Part shown: positions 1-8,115 of the stretch, one piece after another | Layout: every line of letters starts with the position of its first letter | Numbering within the stretch: the first letter of the stretch is position 1 | From: Hellea sp. | GTDB taxonomy: Bacteria; Pseudomonadota; Alphaproteobacteria; Caulobacterales; Maricaulaceae | Direction: 5' to 3' | DNA: 64,000 bases | NCBI GenBank assembly: GCA_014238285.1 | Contig: JABABK010000001.1 | Span: 62,001-126,000 of the forward strand | Translations under genes and position numbers: made by a program | Notes under the pieces: model-generated | Told to the model about the DNA's origin: nothing | The model's database searches: none | What the model saw: the letters and a program-made list of their open reading frames with translations, nothing else

Positions 1-368
1 CTATTTTACGAATTGTTCAAAAGGACAATCAGGTCACTCATGCTGATATTGGTAAAGATATAGGCCTATCAGCATCTGCTGTCCGCCGACGCCTGAAAAT
101 ATTGCGAGACAATGACGTCATCATTCGGGATGTCAGCCTTGTGCGGCCAGAGTCTTTAGGCGTCCGCCTGATCGTGACGTTATCTTTTGGGGACGAAAGT
201 CTTGCAGTCTATGACGCCTTTGATGCGTTAATCCTGGAGACCCCTGAAATTCTACAAGGCTACCATGTTGCTGGGAGCAATGACTATGTCTTGATCGTTC
301 ACGGTTCTTCTCTTGAGTGGTACGAAGAGTGGGGCAAGCAAATATTTATGTCCAATCCGGCGGTATGA
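1..368 (+). CDS. Lrp/AsnC-family transcriptional regulator (5' truncated by window edge)
   Basis: The frame is open from the window edge, so the true start lies outside. The visible N-terminal part reads as an AsnC-type helix-turn-helix: an ADIGKDIGLS helix, then SASAVRRRLKILRDND as recognition helix and wing entry. The remaining ~85 residues have the length and beta-alpha-beta pattern of a short Lrp ligand-binding (RAM) domain. Such proteins bind DNA as dimers or octamers and usually respond to amino acids; the ligand cannot be read here. The first in-frame ATG (102) lies inside the HTH region and is not a credible start. It converges on the LysR gene downstream. Confidence 0.8.
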   Translation, partial: ILRIVQKDNQVTHADIGKDIGLSASAVRRRLKILRDNDVIIRDVSLVRPESLGVRLIVTLSFGDESLAVYDAFDALILETPEILQGYHVAGSNDYVLIVHGSSLEWYEEWGKQIFMSNPAV

Positions 369-431
369 CACTCAGGTCATCTGGTCGTGCAAAAAATTTG
401 AAACCGCTCTGAATTTGTGATTCCTAAAGAC

Positions 432-1433
432 CTACCCCGCCGTCAGCACATGTTTGTGTTTAGGATTGTCTTCGTGGTCGATGCCGCAATGTAGATTGGC
501 ATCGGGGTTTTCGAAAATTGACTCGCCGCCATTGAGGAAAAATGCGGCGTCTTTTTTCATGGCATCGGCGATAAAGTCATAGACAGCCCGAATACGGGTA
601 GAGCGGCGCAGGTCTTCATGGGCGACCAGATAGAGCGCTTCTTGCTGGCTGACATTCGGCAGAACTCGAAGAAGATTATCCGTGTTCCCGAGCATGCCGC
701 AGGAGCACAGCGGCAGGGCGCCAATCCCGTAACCCGCGACGAGGGCATTATCATAGGCCCAGATATTATTCGTCCGGAAGGTGACATTTTCCGGCATGAA
801 TAACGGATTTTTATTCTCATCATGTATCCAAAGCGGCATTTCCTCTTTGACCATGGCAATGACAGCGTCATGCCCGGTGAGATCTTCGAGAGATGACGGA
901 GAGCCCCGGCGCTGGATATAATTTGGCGATGCAAAAAGACCGAAGGTGACATCGGCGACTTTTTTGGCAATCAGGCTATTTTGTTCACCGGGGGATTGCC
1001 ATCGCAGGGCGATATCGGCTTCGCGCTGGGCCAGATTAAATTCCCGAAATCCAATCCCGATATCAAATGTAATGTTAGGGTGACTGTCTCGAAAGACTTG
1101 AAGCACGCCTGGGAGCCAGGCTGTTCCTATACCCTCGGTCGCCGAAATTCTAACCACGCCAGAGAGTGAATGCTCCAGTGATGCCGAGGAGCGGTCAATG
1201 GCCGAAGCTTCTTCTTGCATACGGGTAATATGATCCAAAACGCCGTGACCAAATGTGGTCGGAACCATTTTCCCGTTCTCTTTTTTTAATAAAGGCGTGC
1301 CGAAATGCTCTTCAAGGGCGCGAATGCGCCGTCCAACGGTGGGTTGGCTCATATGGAGCTTCTTACCTGCGGCGGTGAGGCTGCCTGATTCGGCAACAGC
1401 AAGGAATATTGGATAGTCTGACCAGTTGTTCAT
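432..1433 (-). CDS. LysR-family transcriptional regulator
   Basis: 333 residues, the normal LysR length. Residues 1-60 form the winged HTH (FLAVAESGSLTAAGKKL, then SQPTVGRRIRALEE), followed by the linker helix and a type 2 periplasmic-binding-like effector domain from about 88 to 295. The last ~20 residues are rich in His and Asp, an unusual tail that might bind metal (inference). It is transcribed away from the small TPR protein at 1529, and the 95-bp intergenic region is the likely binding site, so it may regulate that gene and itself. The effector is unknown. Confidence 0.92.
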   Translation of the reverse strand: MNNWSDYPIFLAVAESGSLTAAGKKLHMSQPTVGRRIRALEEHFGTPLLKKENGKMVPTTFGHGVLDHITRMQEEASAIDRSSASLEHSLSGVVRISATEGIGTAWLPGVLQVFRDSHPNITFDIGIGFREFNLAQREADIALRWQSPGEQNSLIAKKVADVTFGLFASPNYIQRRGSPSSLEDLTGHDAVIAMVKEEMPLWIHDENKNPLFMPENVTFRTNNIWAYDNALVAGYGIGALPLCSCGMLGNTDNLLRVLPNVSQQEALYLVAHEDLRRSTRIRAVYDFIADAMKKDAAFFLNGGESIFENPDANLHCGIDHEDNPKHKHVLTAG

Positions 1434-1528
1434 TCATATTTGTATAAACTCTATGCCGTTATTGTCAATAGTATTCGTTTTTGATCGTTCCTATATGTTG
1501 TTCATCAAAAAAAGAAAAGGTATTTGCC

Positions 1529-1924
1529 ATGACAATTCGTACAACACTTCTCGCTCTAAGCGCCGCAGCCATGATGACCACAACACTCGCCGCAACCCCT
1601 GCAATGGCTGGTGACAACCCGTCAATATTTTCACAGTGGAAGGTCGAAACTTCGACTGATTACTATGTGAAAGCTGGCGCCAAGGCGTTCAAAAAAGGCG
1701 ATTATAACCGCAGCGTTGCTTATTCTAACAAGGCTATCGATAAAGGTCTTAGCTCAAAACGCGAAGCTATAGCGTATTCAAATTTATGCGCGGCGCACGG
1801 CGCTCTTCACGAAACAGCGGCTGCTGCCGAAGCTTGTGATAAAGCGCTCGAATTGCGTCCAGACTATGCTCCAGCCCAAGCTAATCAAGCTGGCCTTAGA
1901 ACATTATTTGCCCAAAATAAGTAA
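1529..1924 (+). CDS. Small exported TPR protein
   Basis: 131 residues from the ATG at 1529. An in-frame upstream ATG at 1481 would put an unlikely Cys-containing stretch before a clear Sec signal peptide (MTIRTTLLALSAAAMM, cleavage near AMA-GD). The mature part has two to three TPR-like helical hairpins (AKAFKKGDYNRSVAYSNKAI, then AYSNLCAAHGAL, then CDKALELRPDYAPAQAN). It is probably a periplasmic protein-protein interaction module; the partner is unknown. It is divergent from the LysR gene, with a hairpin terminator 22 bp downstream. Confidence 0.85.
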   Translation: MTIRTTLLALSAAAMMTTTLAATPAMAGDNPSIFSQWKVETSTDYYVKAGAKAFKKGDYNRSVAYSNKAIDKGLSSKREAIAYSNLCAAHGALHETAAAAEACDKALELRPDYAPAQANQAGLRTLFAQNK

Positions 1925-1945
1925 GCGGCTTAAATAGTTTCCCCC

Positions 1946-1972
1946 GTCCCTTCTTCTCCCCGGAGAAGGGAC
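1946..1972 (+). terminator. Hairpin downstream of the TPR gene
   Basis: GTCCCTTCT and AGAAGGGAC form a 9-bp perfect stem 22 bp after the TPR stop codon. The following tract is pyrimidine-rich (TTCCTTCC) rather than pure T, so it is a weaker intrinsic terminator than the one at 2016. Confidence 0.55.
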
Positions 1973-2015
1973 TTCCTTCCGCAATTTGCGCCCCCACTTA
2001 ATGCAAATTGCCCTG

Positions 2016-2052
2016 ACCGGCCCGGCGTCTTGAACCGCCAGGCCGGTTTTTT
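2016..2052 (+). terminator. Rho-independent terminator
   Basis: ACCGGCC-C-GGCG pairs with CGCC-A-GGCCGGT across an 8-nt loop and is followed directly by TTTTT. This is a classical strong terminator on the plus strand, about 90 bp after the TPR gene and before the next plus-strand gene. Confidence 0.8.
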
Positions 2053-2195
2053 ATGGGGCTATGGTGGTTTACATATGGACGACTCAACGTCTCTAATAAT
2101 ATGTTGAGATCACGCGTAGTAATGAGTTCCAATTCGAATATTGTAAAAATGACACGTGCTTGCTAAGCAATATGAAGAATATGGAGGGGAGTCCA

Positions 2196-2483
2196 ATGAA
2201 CGATACACCTAATGAGCAGGATTTAGCGCGAGACCACCAACGGTTTAAGCAATTAATGCGCTCCACGATCAAAGCTTTTCTAATCAGTATAATTGTAGGT
2301 CTAGTCGGAGGTTATTTGGTTTATCGATATTTACCGCCCGGAAAATTCCCCGCCTTCGTTTTATATCTTCCGGGCCTTCTCGCCGTTCTTGTTACGTGCT
2401 TACCTATTCGTATGCGCAAGAAAAAGTGGTTTCCGACGCCCGAGTCATTGAAAGCCGCATCAGAATATAAACCGTCAGAATAA
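2196..2483 (+). CDS. Small two-helix membrane protein, unknown function
   Basis: 95 residues. The ATG at 2196 is preceded by GGAGGGGAG, a strong ribosome binding site; the in-frame ATG at 2160 lacks one. Two hydrophobic segments are visible (about residues 26-46 starting at AFLISIIVGL, and 53-73 containing FVLYLPGLLAVLV), joined by a short Gly/Pro-containing turn and followed by a basic RMRKKKW stretch, which suggests both termini are cytoplasmic. The soluble N-terminus is charged. I do not recognise a family. Confidence 0.7.
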   Translation: MNDTPNEQDLARDHQRFKQLMRSTIKAFLISIIVGLVGGYLVYRYLPPGKFPAFVLYLPGLLAVLVTCLPIRMRKKKWFPTPESLKAASEYKPSE

Positions 2484-2507
2484 AGGGCCTTTATTCTGTG
2501 TAAAATC

Positions 2508-2819
2508 ATGAAGACCGTGTTTGGAGACGGTGTCACTAAGGAAGACTTTGAGTATCTTCTACAATTAGTAAAGCGTGAAACATTTAAGAAACGTGAGTGG
2601 GTAAAAAGAGATGCCCTTCTTAGAGGAGATGGCGCGTTGGTTGAATTTATAGGCCAAGCTTACGACTCGAACGTTCTTACATTTATAGGAAAAGGTTGGG
2701 AGGAAGACCGCTGCGAATTATGCGAATGCGATCTTACCCTCGGATGTGTAGGCATGACATCTGATGGAAGAAATTGGTTTTGTATAAGTTGCTACGAAAC
2801 ACTGCGCGGCGTTAGTTGA
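2508..2819 (+). CDS. Small protein with C-terminal Cys4 zinc-ribbon-like motif
   Basis: 103 residues beginning 24 bp after the membrane protein and probably cotranscribed. The N-terminal 60 residues are charged and helical in appearance. The C-terminal third holds C69-x2-C72 (plus C74 and C80) and C92-x2-C95, an arrangement expected for a zinc ribbon or knuckle. Function unknown; a role in nucleic-acid or protein binding is only suggested by the motif. A hairpin at 2831 separates it from the convergent phzF-like gene. Confidence 0.7.
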   Translation: MKTVFGDGVTKEDFEYLLQLVKRETFKKREWVKRDALLRGDGALVEFIGQAYDSNVLTFIGKGWEEDRCELCECDLTLGCVGMTSDGRNWFCISCYETLRGVS

Positions 2820-2820
2820 T

Positions 2821-2851
2821 AAAAAACTCCCGCGATTGAACAAGGCAATCG
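2821..2851 (-). terminator. Terminator between convergent genes
   Basis: GCGATTG and CAATCGC form a 7-bp stem with a 7-nt loop. Read on the minus strand it is followed by GGGAGTTTTTTATC, so it would best terminate the phzF-like gene, though it lies between two convergent genes. Confidence 0.55.
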
Positions 2852-2862
2852 CATTGTTATCA

Positions 2863-3711
2863 TTACAAAATCAATCGCCCAACCATGGTCTGCACGGCGT
2901 TTCCGGCTAACGTTACACTGACCGGGTTTTGAGTGGTGGTCGCCTGAATTTTCGACGGACGTCCCATATCATCGCCTTGTGAAAAGGATAAGGATTGCGG
3001 GGCGTCCAAAATATCCGTGAGCAAGGCTGCCAGGGTCGCCGAGGCGCTGCCTGTGGCAGGATCTTCAGGAATATTGTCAAGCGGCGCGAACATGCGCGAG
3101 GTGATTTTCCAGCCGTCGCGGATATAGGCAAAGATCGCAAAATCGAGCCCAGTCGGATAACGCGCAGCGCCTTCGCGAAAGATATCTGTTTTCGGGCGGC
3201 AGTCGGCAAGAGACGCGCGGCTATCAAGTTCGGCGATCACAAAAGGCAGTCCCAGGCTGGCTTGAACTGGCTCGTGTGTGTCGGTGCGAATGGCGCTATC
3301 CGGTAACCCAAGCGCCCTTGCGACAAGGCTGGCGTCTGGATGGGAAAATATTTGCAAAGGCACGTCGGTGGTAAAGGCGGCGCCGTTGTCATCACAGGTA
3401 CAATGCAAAGGCCCGACACCCAGCTCTAAAACCATGGGCGATGCCTGGCCAAGATTTGACAGAGCAATGATCGTCCCGATTGTCGGATGGCCGGCAAAAT
3501 CGACTTCGGTTGTTGGTGTGAATATACGAACTTTGGCTGTATGATCGGAATTGTCAGGAGGATATACAAATGTCACTTCCGAGAAATTAAACTCCGCGGC
3601 TATTTTTTGAAGCCTGTCTTCTGGCAGCGCGCTCGCATCCGGGAAAATCGCTAATTGATTGCCGCCAAACGCTTGATCCGTGAACACATCATATACAAGA
3701 TAATCCGTCAA
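2863..3711 (-). CDS. PhzF-family isomerase/epimerase
   Basis: 282 residues, the usual length for the PhzF/diaminopimelate-epimerase-like fold with two similar alpha/beta domains. The catalytic Glu of the family sits in NFSEVTFV at residue 45, with the GGNQLAIF and DFAGHPTIGT signatures nearby. A second-domain signature PATGSASATLAALL is present near residue 215. Family members isomerise small metabolites (PhzF acts on dihydro-hydroxyanthranilate), but no phenazine genes are nearby, so the substrate here is unknown. Monocistronic and cytoplasmic. Confidence 0.92.
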   Translation of the reverse strand: MTDYLVYDVFTDQAFGGNQLAIFPDASALPEDRLQKIAAEFNFSEVTFVYPPDNSDHTAKVRIFTPTTEVDFAGHPTIGTIIALSNLGQASPMVLELGVGPLHCTCDDNGAAFTTDVPLQIFSHPDASLVARALGLPDSAIRTDTHEPVQASLGLPFVIAELDSRASLADCRPKTDIFREGAARYPTGLDFAIFAYIRDGWKITSRMFAPLDNIPEDPATGSASATLAALLTDILDAPQSLSFSQGDDMGRPSKIQATTTQNPVSVTLAGNAVQTMVGRLIL

Positions 3712-3919
3712 AACATTGTCCTTTCGATTGTCTGGATTTCTAAGTATGGAGCCGTTTGTTAATCGTCAACATCCAGTTCGGATGTTTATGTGAGGCCAGT
3801 GGTTATGTCGAGGCGCGAAGATGCGCCATGTGCAAAACACCCTGACGTCATCATAGAAGCTCTTGATGTTTCCTCATCCTCGCTTTACCCGAATCCTATG
3901 ACTACTCGGAAAGACAGAT

Positions 3920-4339
3920 ATGACACGTAAAGGACATTGTCTTTGCAAAAAGACGCGATGGGAATTTAGCGGCGATATAACGTGGTCATGTTATTGTCAT
4001 TGCGATGATTGCCGCCGTAATTGCGCCGCGCCTTATGTGGCTTGGCTTGGTGTGCCGCTTGAAAATTTTAAATGGCTCGGGGACACGCCAAAGACCTTTG
4101 AAAGCTCCAAAGGAGTCAGGCGGCACTTTTGCGAGACGTGCGGTTCTCCCATGGGATTTGAGGCGGAACACTATGCCGGAGGTATGCATCTTTACGCAGC
4201 ATCTCTTGAAAACCCTGAAGAATGTAAACCGACCTTTCACGTCAATTATCAAAGCAAGCTTCCGTGGCTAGACATAAATGATGATCTGCCGAAATATGAC
4301 GGGAAGCTTTTGAACGGGCCTGAGACGCCGGACTACTAA
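3920..4339 (+). CDS. GFA-family (Mss4-like) zinc protein
   Basis: 139 residues with the cysteine pattern of the GFA fold: C7-x-C9 near the N-terminus, a cluster C24/C26/C28/C31 in CYCHCDDCRR, and C71-x2-C74 in FCETCGSP. The family was named for the glutathione-dependent formaldehyde-activating enzyme, but most members have unproven activities; two zinc sites are typical. A GAAAGACAG sequence precedes the ATG. No functional neighbour is evident. It ends just before a palindromic repeat. Confidence 0.88.
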   Translation: MTRKGHCLCKKTRWEFSGDITWSCYCHCDDCRRNCAAPYVAWLGVPLENFKWLGDTPKTFESSKGVRRHFCETCGSPMGFEAEHYAGGMHLYAASLENPEECKPTFHVNYQSKLPWLDINDDLPKYDGKLLNGPETPDY

Positions 4340-4380
4340 TTCAAGTTGGTTTAGCGTGTTTTTTGTACCAAATCAGGGCT

Positions 4381-4487
4381 CACCCCACCCTTTATCCCTC
4401 CCCATCAAGGGGAGGGAGACGACGTGAGAAACTTTTGGTAAACATAATAACTTTCCTCCCCTTGATGGGGAGGGTTAGGGTGGGGTG
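4381..4487. repeat. Palindromic repeat family A, copy A1
   Basis: A long inverted repeat: the left arm begins CACCCCACCCTTTATCCCTC and continues through CCCATCAAGGGGAGGG; the right arm is its near-complement ending AGGGTTAGGGTGGGGTG, around a ~35-nt AT-rich interior. Each arm also contains an inner palindrome (CTCCCC-N6-GGGGAG). It lies between the convergent GFA and VWA genes and could terminate both. Copies at 7344, 7890, 14734 and 16865 share both arms. Confidence 0.9.
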
Positions 4488-4547
4488 AAATGGTGATCTC
4501 ACATCGAATAGCTTCAGAAAGTCTACTCAACTAATAACAAAACACCA

Positions 4548-6695
4548 CTATTCCCCCAACCCATCCACCAATCGAACGAGCTGGATAAATTCGGCGCGGT
4601 AGCCATTTTCATCGTCTCCGCGTGCGCCTGAGGCCAGCTTGATAGCGTCTTGAAAATTATAGTCGTCGAGCTGTGTATCGCCGCGTAGCTTTTGTCCGAC
4701 GGCAGCTACGGCTGTGGCAAAGCGCATATCATCACTGGCGCGTTTTAGGCGCTGCTCTTGGTCAGGGCCAACCGGAAAAGTCTGGAGCGTGCTGGTATCA
4801 GAGTTGGGCAATTTGTGACGGATTTTGACAAAGGCAAATTCTTCGGAATCGTTCGACGCATACTCTATAGCATCATCGGCATAGCGCAGATCATCCACCA
4901 TTTGAGCGGCAGATCCATAAGGCGTCAACTCATAGATCGCTGTCACGCTATGACCTGAATTGATCTCGCCCGCATCGATCTTATCATTGTTAAAATCTTC
5001 TCTTTTGAGGGCGCGGGTTTCATAACCGATTAAGCGGTACTCCGAGATCGTCGCCGGATTAAACTCGACCTGTATTTTCACATCTTTGGCGATGGTGATC
5101 AGCGCGCTGCCCGCTTCATCGGCCAGCACCTTGTTGGCTTCGGCCAGACTGTCGATATAGGCGGCGACACCATTTCCATTTTGGGCCAAAGATTGCATCA
5201 GGTGGTCATTATAATTTCCGTTGCCAAACCCTAGAACCGATAAGAAAATGCCCGTCTTGCGTTTCTTCGAGATGAAGGTTTTCATCTCAGCAGGCGAAGA
5301 AAATCCGACATTGAAATCGCCATCTGTGGCCAGGATAACCCGGTTGATCCCGTCTTCATCAAAGCTCTCCTGGGCCTTCATATAGGCCAACTCTAACCCC
5401 GCCGCGCCCGCCGTCGATCCGCCGGATCTTAGCTGGTTCAGAGCCGCTTTAATTTTAAGTTTGTTGCTGGCCGGTGTGGGCTCCAGCACAGTCCCGGCGC
5501 TGCCCGCATAGGTCACGATAGAGACCGTGTCGTCTTCGTCCAGCGTACCCAGTAGCAGTTTAAAACTATTGATCAGCAGCGGCAATTTATTGGCCTGGTT
5601 CATGGACCCAGATGTGTCGATCAACAGGACAATATTGCTGTGCGGTCTCTCATCAAACGACGGCACATAGCCCTTAATACCGATATGCATTAATTTCGTA
5701 TCAGCATTCCACGGGGTTGGCGTTACCGTCACATTCGCTTTGAACGGCTCATCAGCAGAGGTCGGCGCGGCGTAGTCATAGGGGAAATAATTGATCATTT
5801 CCTCAAGACGTATACTGCTCGGCGCTGGTAATTGCCCGCGGTTGATTGACGAACGGAAGTATGAATAAGAGGCGGTGTCGACGTCGATGGAGAATGTGGA
5901 GACAGGTGTTGCCTTGACGGAGGTCACCGTATTGGATTCGTAATTTTCAAATCGATCACGGGAGGTGGGCTCTGAATAGCCAAGGTCAAAGCCCGTCTCT
6001 TGCAAAGGCGCGCTTCGTTCAATTTTCGGAGCTGGAGGGGGTGTCACCGTGATACCTGTATTAAATACTTGCTGATCACGTTTTTTTCGGAAATCTGCCT
6101 CTCTTTGGGCATTCGCTAATTTCTGAGCGTCTGAGTCAGATTTCATTACGCCGTCTTTTATAGCCGCGATTGTACCAGATTCAGTCTCCGAAACGACGGT
6201 CTGCGGGGCAGCAGAGTCTAAGTCACTTCTTCCTACTCTGCTGCCCGTTACGATGATCTCATCGTTACCGACTTCATTGCTCCCATCAGAACTAAGAGCT
6301 TCAGAAACTTCCATAAACTTTGAATCCGTCTTGTCCACAACAGGTAGGTAATTTGCACCGGGCATAATAACCAAGGCGAACATGAGCGCCGCCGCGCAGC
6401 TTCCCAGCATCATTGTTGCTTTGGGATTAAAGGAAAAACTATTCTTGAACTTTGACATGATACCGCTCCTTGGGATCTTCACACGTTCAGTACGTGTGTT
6501 CTGACCTGTAGGACGCGGGGCGGCGACCGATCCTTGGGCAGGGGTCGAAATTTCTTTCGTATCATTTGCCTGTTCAAGCGCAAATTCCGCATCAAAGGCC
6601 GTCATCGCGGCGTTCATGGCGCGCTGCTTGGCGGATATAGAGGGTTTAATATTTTGCATTTCTGCTGCCAGTCTTTCTAATTCATCGTCACTCAT
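4548..6695 (-). CDS. Membrane-anchored VWA-domain protein with C-terminal DUF3520 (YfbK-like)
   Basis: 715 residues. A charged cytoplasmic N-terminus (1-90) precedes one transmembrane helix (about 94-112). A periplasmic linker contains EIIVTGSR at 146-153 followed by RSDLDSAAPQTVV, which looks like the start of a TonB-receptor plug. A VWF-A N-terminal region (about 260-340) precedes the VWA domain, whose MIDAS motif DTSGS is at 360-364. A C-terminal DUF3520-like domain runs from about 530. It overlaps the upstream sigma factor by 4 bp (ATGA), so the two are translationally coupled. The cytoplasmic N-terminus is a candidate anti-sigma segment (inference). VWA domains mediate metal-dependent protein binding; the partner is unknown. 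Confidence 0.9.
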   Translation of the reverse strand: MSDDELERLAAEMQNIKPSISAKQRAMNAAMTAFDAEFALEQANDTKEISTPAQGSVAAPRPTGQNTRTERVKIPRSGIMSKFKNSFSFNPKATMMLGSCAAALMFALVIMPGANYLPVVDKTDSKFMEVSEALSSDGSNEVGNDEIIVTGSRVGRSDLDSAAPQTVVSETESGTIAAIKDGVMKSDSDAQKLANAQREADFRKKRDQQVFNTGITVTPPPAPKIERSAPLQETGFDLGYSEPTSRDRFENYESNTVTSVKATPVSTFSIDVDTASYSYFRSSINRGQLPAPSSIRLEEMINYFPYDYAAPTSADEPFKANVTVTPTPWNADTKLMHIGIKGYVPSFDERPHSNIVLLIDTSGSMNQANKLPLLINSFKLLLGTLDEDDTVSIVTYAGSAGTVLEPTPASNKLKIKAALNQLRSGGSTAGAAGLELAYMKAQESFDEDGINRVILATDGDFNVGFSSPAEMKTFISKKRKTGIFLSVLGFGNGNYNDHLMQSLAQNGNGVAAYIDSLAEANKVLADEAGSALITIAKDVKIQVEFNPATISEYRLIGYETRALKREDFNNDKIDAGEINSGHSVTAIYELTPYGSAAQMVDDLRYADDAIEYASNDSEEFAFVKIRHKLPNSDTSTLQTFPVGPDQEQRLKRASDDMRFATAVAAVGQKLRGDTQLDDYNFQDAIKLASGARGDDENGYRAEFIQLVRLVDGLGE

Positions 6696-7267
6696 ACCAG
6701 CGCCTCCTTTCCTTGGCCGTTATCTTTTAAGGCCAATGTTTTTAGCCGTTTTCTAATCTCGCTCATTCGCCACGCCACAGTGCCTTCAGCGATCCCGAGA
6801 ACTTCTCCCGCCTGGGCAAAATTCATCTCCTCCCCCAGTGTCAGAGCGGCCGTGGCGCGCAGGTCATCGGACAGGGTTTCAAGGGCGGATTGCAGCCAGG
6901 ACAGTCGGGTCTGTGTATCGGCGATCTCGCCCCGTGATAGAGTTTCAATTTCCACATAACCTTTGACGGCGCGCGCGCGGGTCGCCGAGCGGCGCAGGGA
7001 GTCTTTGGCCGCGTTAAGCGCTATTCGGTGGAGCCAGCTGGTTAATTTGGCCTCGCCCCGCCAATGCCTGATCTTGGCGGGCAGGGCGGCCCATATTTCC
7101 TGGGTCACATCCTCGGCTTCGGCTTGATTGTTCAAAACACTATAAGCAATGCGAAAGACCCGATCATAATGGCGCTCCAGCAGCGCGCCAAAAGCCGCTC
7201 CGTCGCCCGATGCCGCCCGCGTGGCCAAAACCTCATCGGGGCTTTCATCTGTGTCTTTTTTATTCAT
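6692..7267 (-). CDS. ECF-type RNA polymerase sigma factor
   Basis: 191 residues from the ATG at 7267, which has CAGGAT about 6 nt upstream. A longer GTG-initiated form from 7336 is open but starts next to repeat A2 and lacks a ribosome site. Sigma region 2 covers about residues 20-90 (AFGALLERHYDRVFRIAY, then AEDVTQEIWAAL), and region 4 about 120-178 (LTLGEEMNFAQAGEVLGIAEGT followed by RMSEIRKRLK). ECF factors direct transcription of stress or envelope regulons and are usually held by an anti-sigma factor. Here the overlapping downstream gene encodes a membrane VWA protein, which could fill that role. Confidence 0.9.
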   Translation of the reverse strand: MNKKDTDESPDEVLATRAASGDGAAFGALLERHYDRVFRIAYSVLNNQAEAEDVTQEIWAALPAKIRHWRGEAKLTSWLHRIALNAAKDSLRRSATRARAVKGYVEIETLSRGEIADTQTRLSWLQSALETLSDDLRATAALTLGEEMNFAQAGEVLGIAEGTVAWRMSEIRKRLKTLALKDNGQGKEALV

Positions 7268-7343
7268 ATATCCTGTAAGACGTATCTCAATCGGTAATCC
7301 TTGGAAAGTTTGGGAAATAATTTTATTTTTTTCCACAGAGTGT

Positions 7344-7471
7344 CACCCCACCCTCACCCTCCCCATCAAGGGGAGGGGAGGAAAATTTGAAATGGTCGGT
7401 CAAACTTCGTCTTTTTTTCCGCTAAAGTGACGGATAGGAAACAGAGATTACGCATCATCCGGGGTGGGGTG
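7344..7471. repeat. Palindromic repeat family A, copy A2 (inside 3' end of DUF559 gene)
   Basis: The left arm begins CACCCCACCCTCACCCTCCC and contains the CCCATCAAGGGG core. The right arm is shortened to CCGGGGTGGGGTG. The ~80-nt interior matches the interior of copy A3 (compare TGGTCGGTCAAACTTCGTCT here with TGGTAGGCCATACTTCATCT there, and a shared GACGGA-ATAGGAA block). The last 34 codons of the DUF559 gene lie in this repeat. Confidence 0.85.
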
Positions 7472-7827
7472 TCTATGGTAGGGTCGCGTAGAACCGCCTC
7501 GATATACCTGATCACGCCGTCATTAGACTCAGAGACGACATCATTCCAAAACCGCAGAACACGATAACCTTGGCTCTCAAGCCAGGCTTGCCGTTCAAAA
7601 TCTTTATCTCTTTGTTGGTTTTCCGCATGATGGCCTCCGTCAAGTTCGACGATTAATTTGTGCGAGTGGCAGACAAAATCAACGATGTAATTTCCTATCG
7701 GGGCCTGCCGCCGGAAATGAAATCCGCTTTTCTTTAAGTGTTTTAAATCCCGCCAGAGTTTCCGTTCCGCTTTGGTCATATTGCGGCGCAGGGTCTTGGC
7801 GAGCGGCGTGAATTTAGAGCGGGTCAT
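7366..7827 (-). CDS. DUF559-domain endonuclease-like protein embedded in palindromic repeats
   Basis: 153 residues. Residues 1-115 match the DUF559 pattern: ARR-type N-terminus (LAKTLRRNMTKAERKLWRDL), FHFRRQAPIGNYIVDFVC, then KLIVELDGGHH and YRVLRFWNDVV. D50, E61, D63 and H66 are candidate catalytic residues of a Vsr/PD-(D/E)XK-like nuclease fold (family knowledge plus inference). Residues 120-153 (from TPPRMM) are encoded entirely by repeat A2 and are probably a read-through tail. The ATG directly abuts a family A half-repeat whose GGGTGGGGGG serves as the only Shine-Dalgarno-like sequence. No methyltransferase is nearby, so a classical restriction system is unlikely. Confidence 0.88.
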   Translation of the reverse strand: MTRSKFTPLAKTLRRNMTKAERKLWRDLKHLKKSGFHFRRQAPIGNYIVDFVCHSHKLIVELDGGHHAENQQRDKDFERQAWLESQGYRVLRFWNDVVSESNDGVIRYIEAVLRDPTIDTPPRMMRNLCFLSVTLAEKKTKFDRPFQIFLPSP

Positions 7828-7870
7828 CCCCCCACCCTAACGTTTTTCATTCAATAAAAGAAGGGGAGGG
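7828..7870. repeat. Family A half-repeat forming the upstream edge of the DUF559 gene
   Basis: CCCCCCACCCTAAC followed after ~20 nt by AAGGGGAGGGA. The outer and inner parts match a family A left arm, while the middle is replaced by an AT-rich stretch. On the minus strand it ends GGGTGGGGGG directly before the DUF559 ATG. Confidence 0.7.
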
Positions 7871-7889
7871 ACTGTATTAAGCAGCGTGA

Positions 7890-8029
7890 CCCCCACCCTT
7901 TATCCCTCCCCACAAGGGGGAGGGGGCATGATATGGTAGGCCATACTTCATCTACTAGAGAGACGGAATAGGAATACAGGTCGTGCCTCATCTCCCTCCC
8001 CTTGATGGGGAGGGATAAAGGGTGGGGTG
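7890..8029. repeat. Palindromic repeat family A, copy A3
   Basis: Left arm CCCCCACCCTTTATCCCTCC with CCCACAAGGGGGAGGGG; right arm CTCCCTCCCCTTGATGGGG and AGGGATAAAGGGTGGGGTG; interior of ~75 nt homologous to that of A2. It is an intact long-interior copy just upstream of the DUF559 gene, and together with A2 it encloses the gene. Confidence 0.88.
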
Positions 8030-8115
8030 TCTATGGCGAAATAGATAAATAAACCTTGCGCATTAGGCACCTAACGATAACCTAATGACCAAACCACCCA
8101 AGAACGGAGACTATT

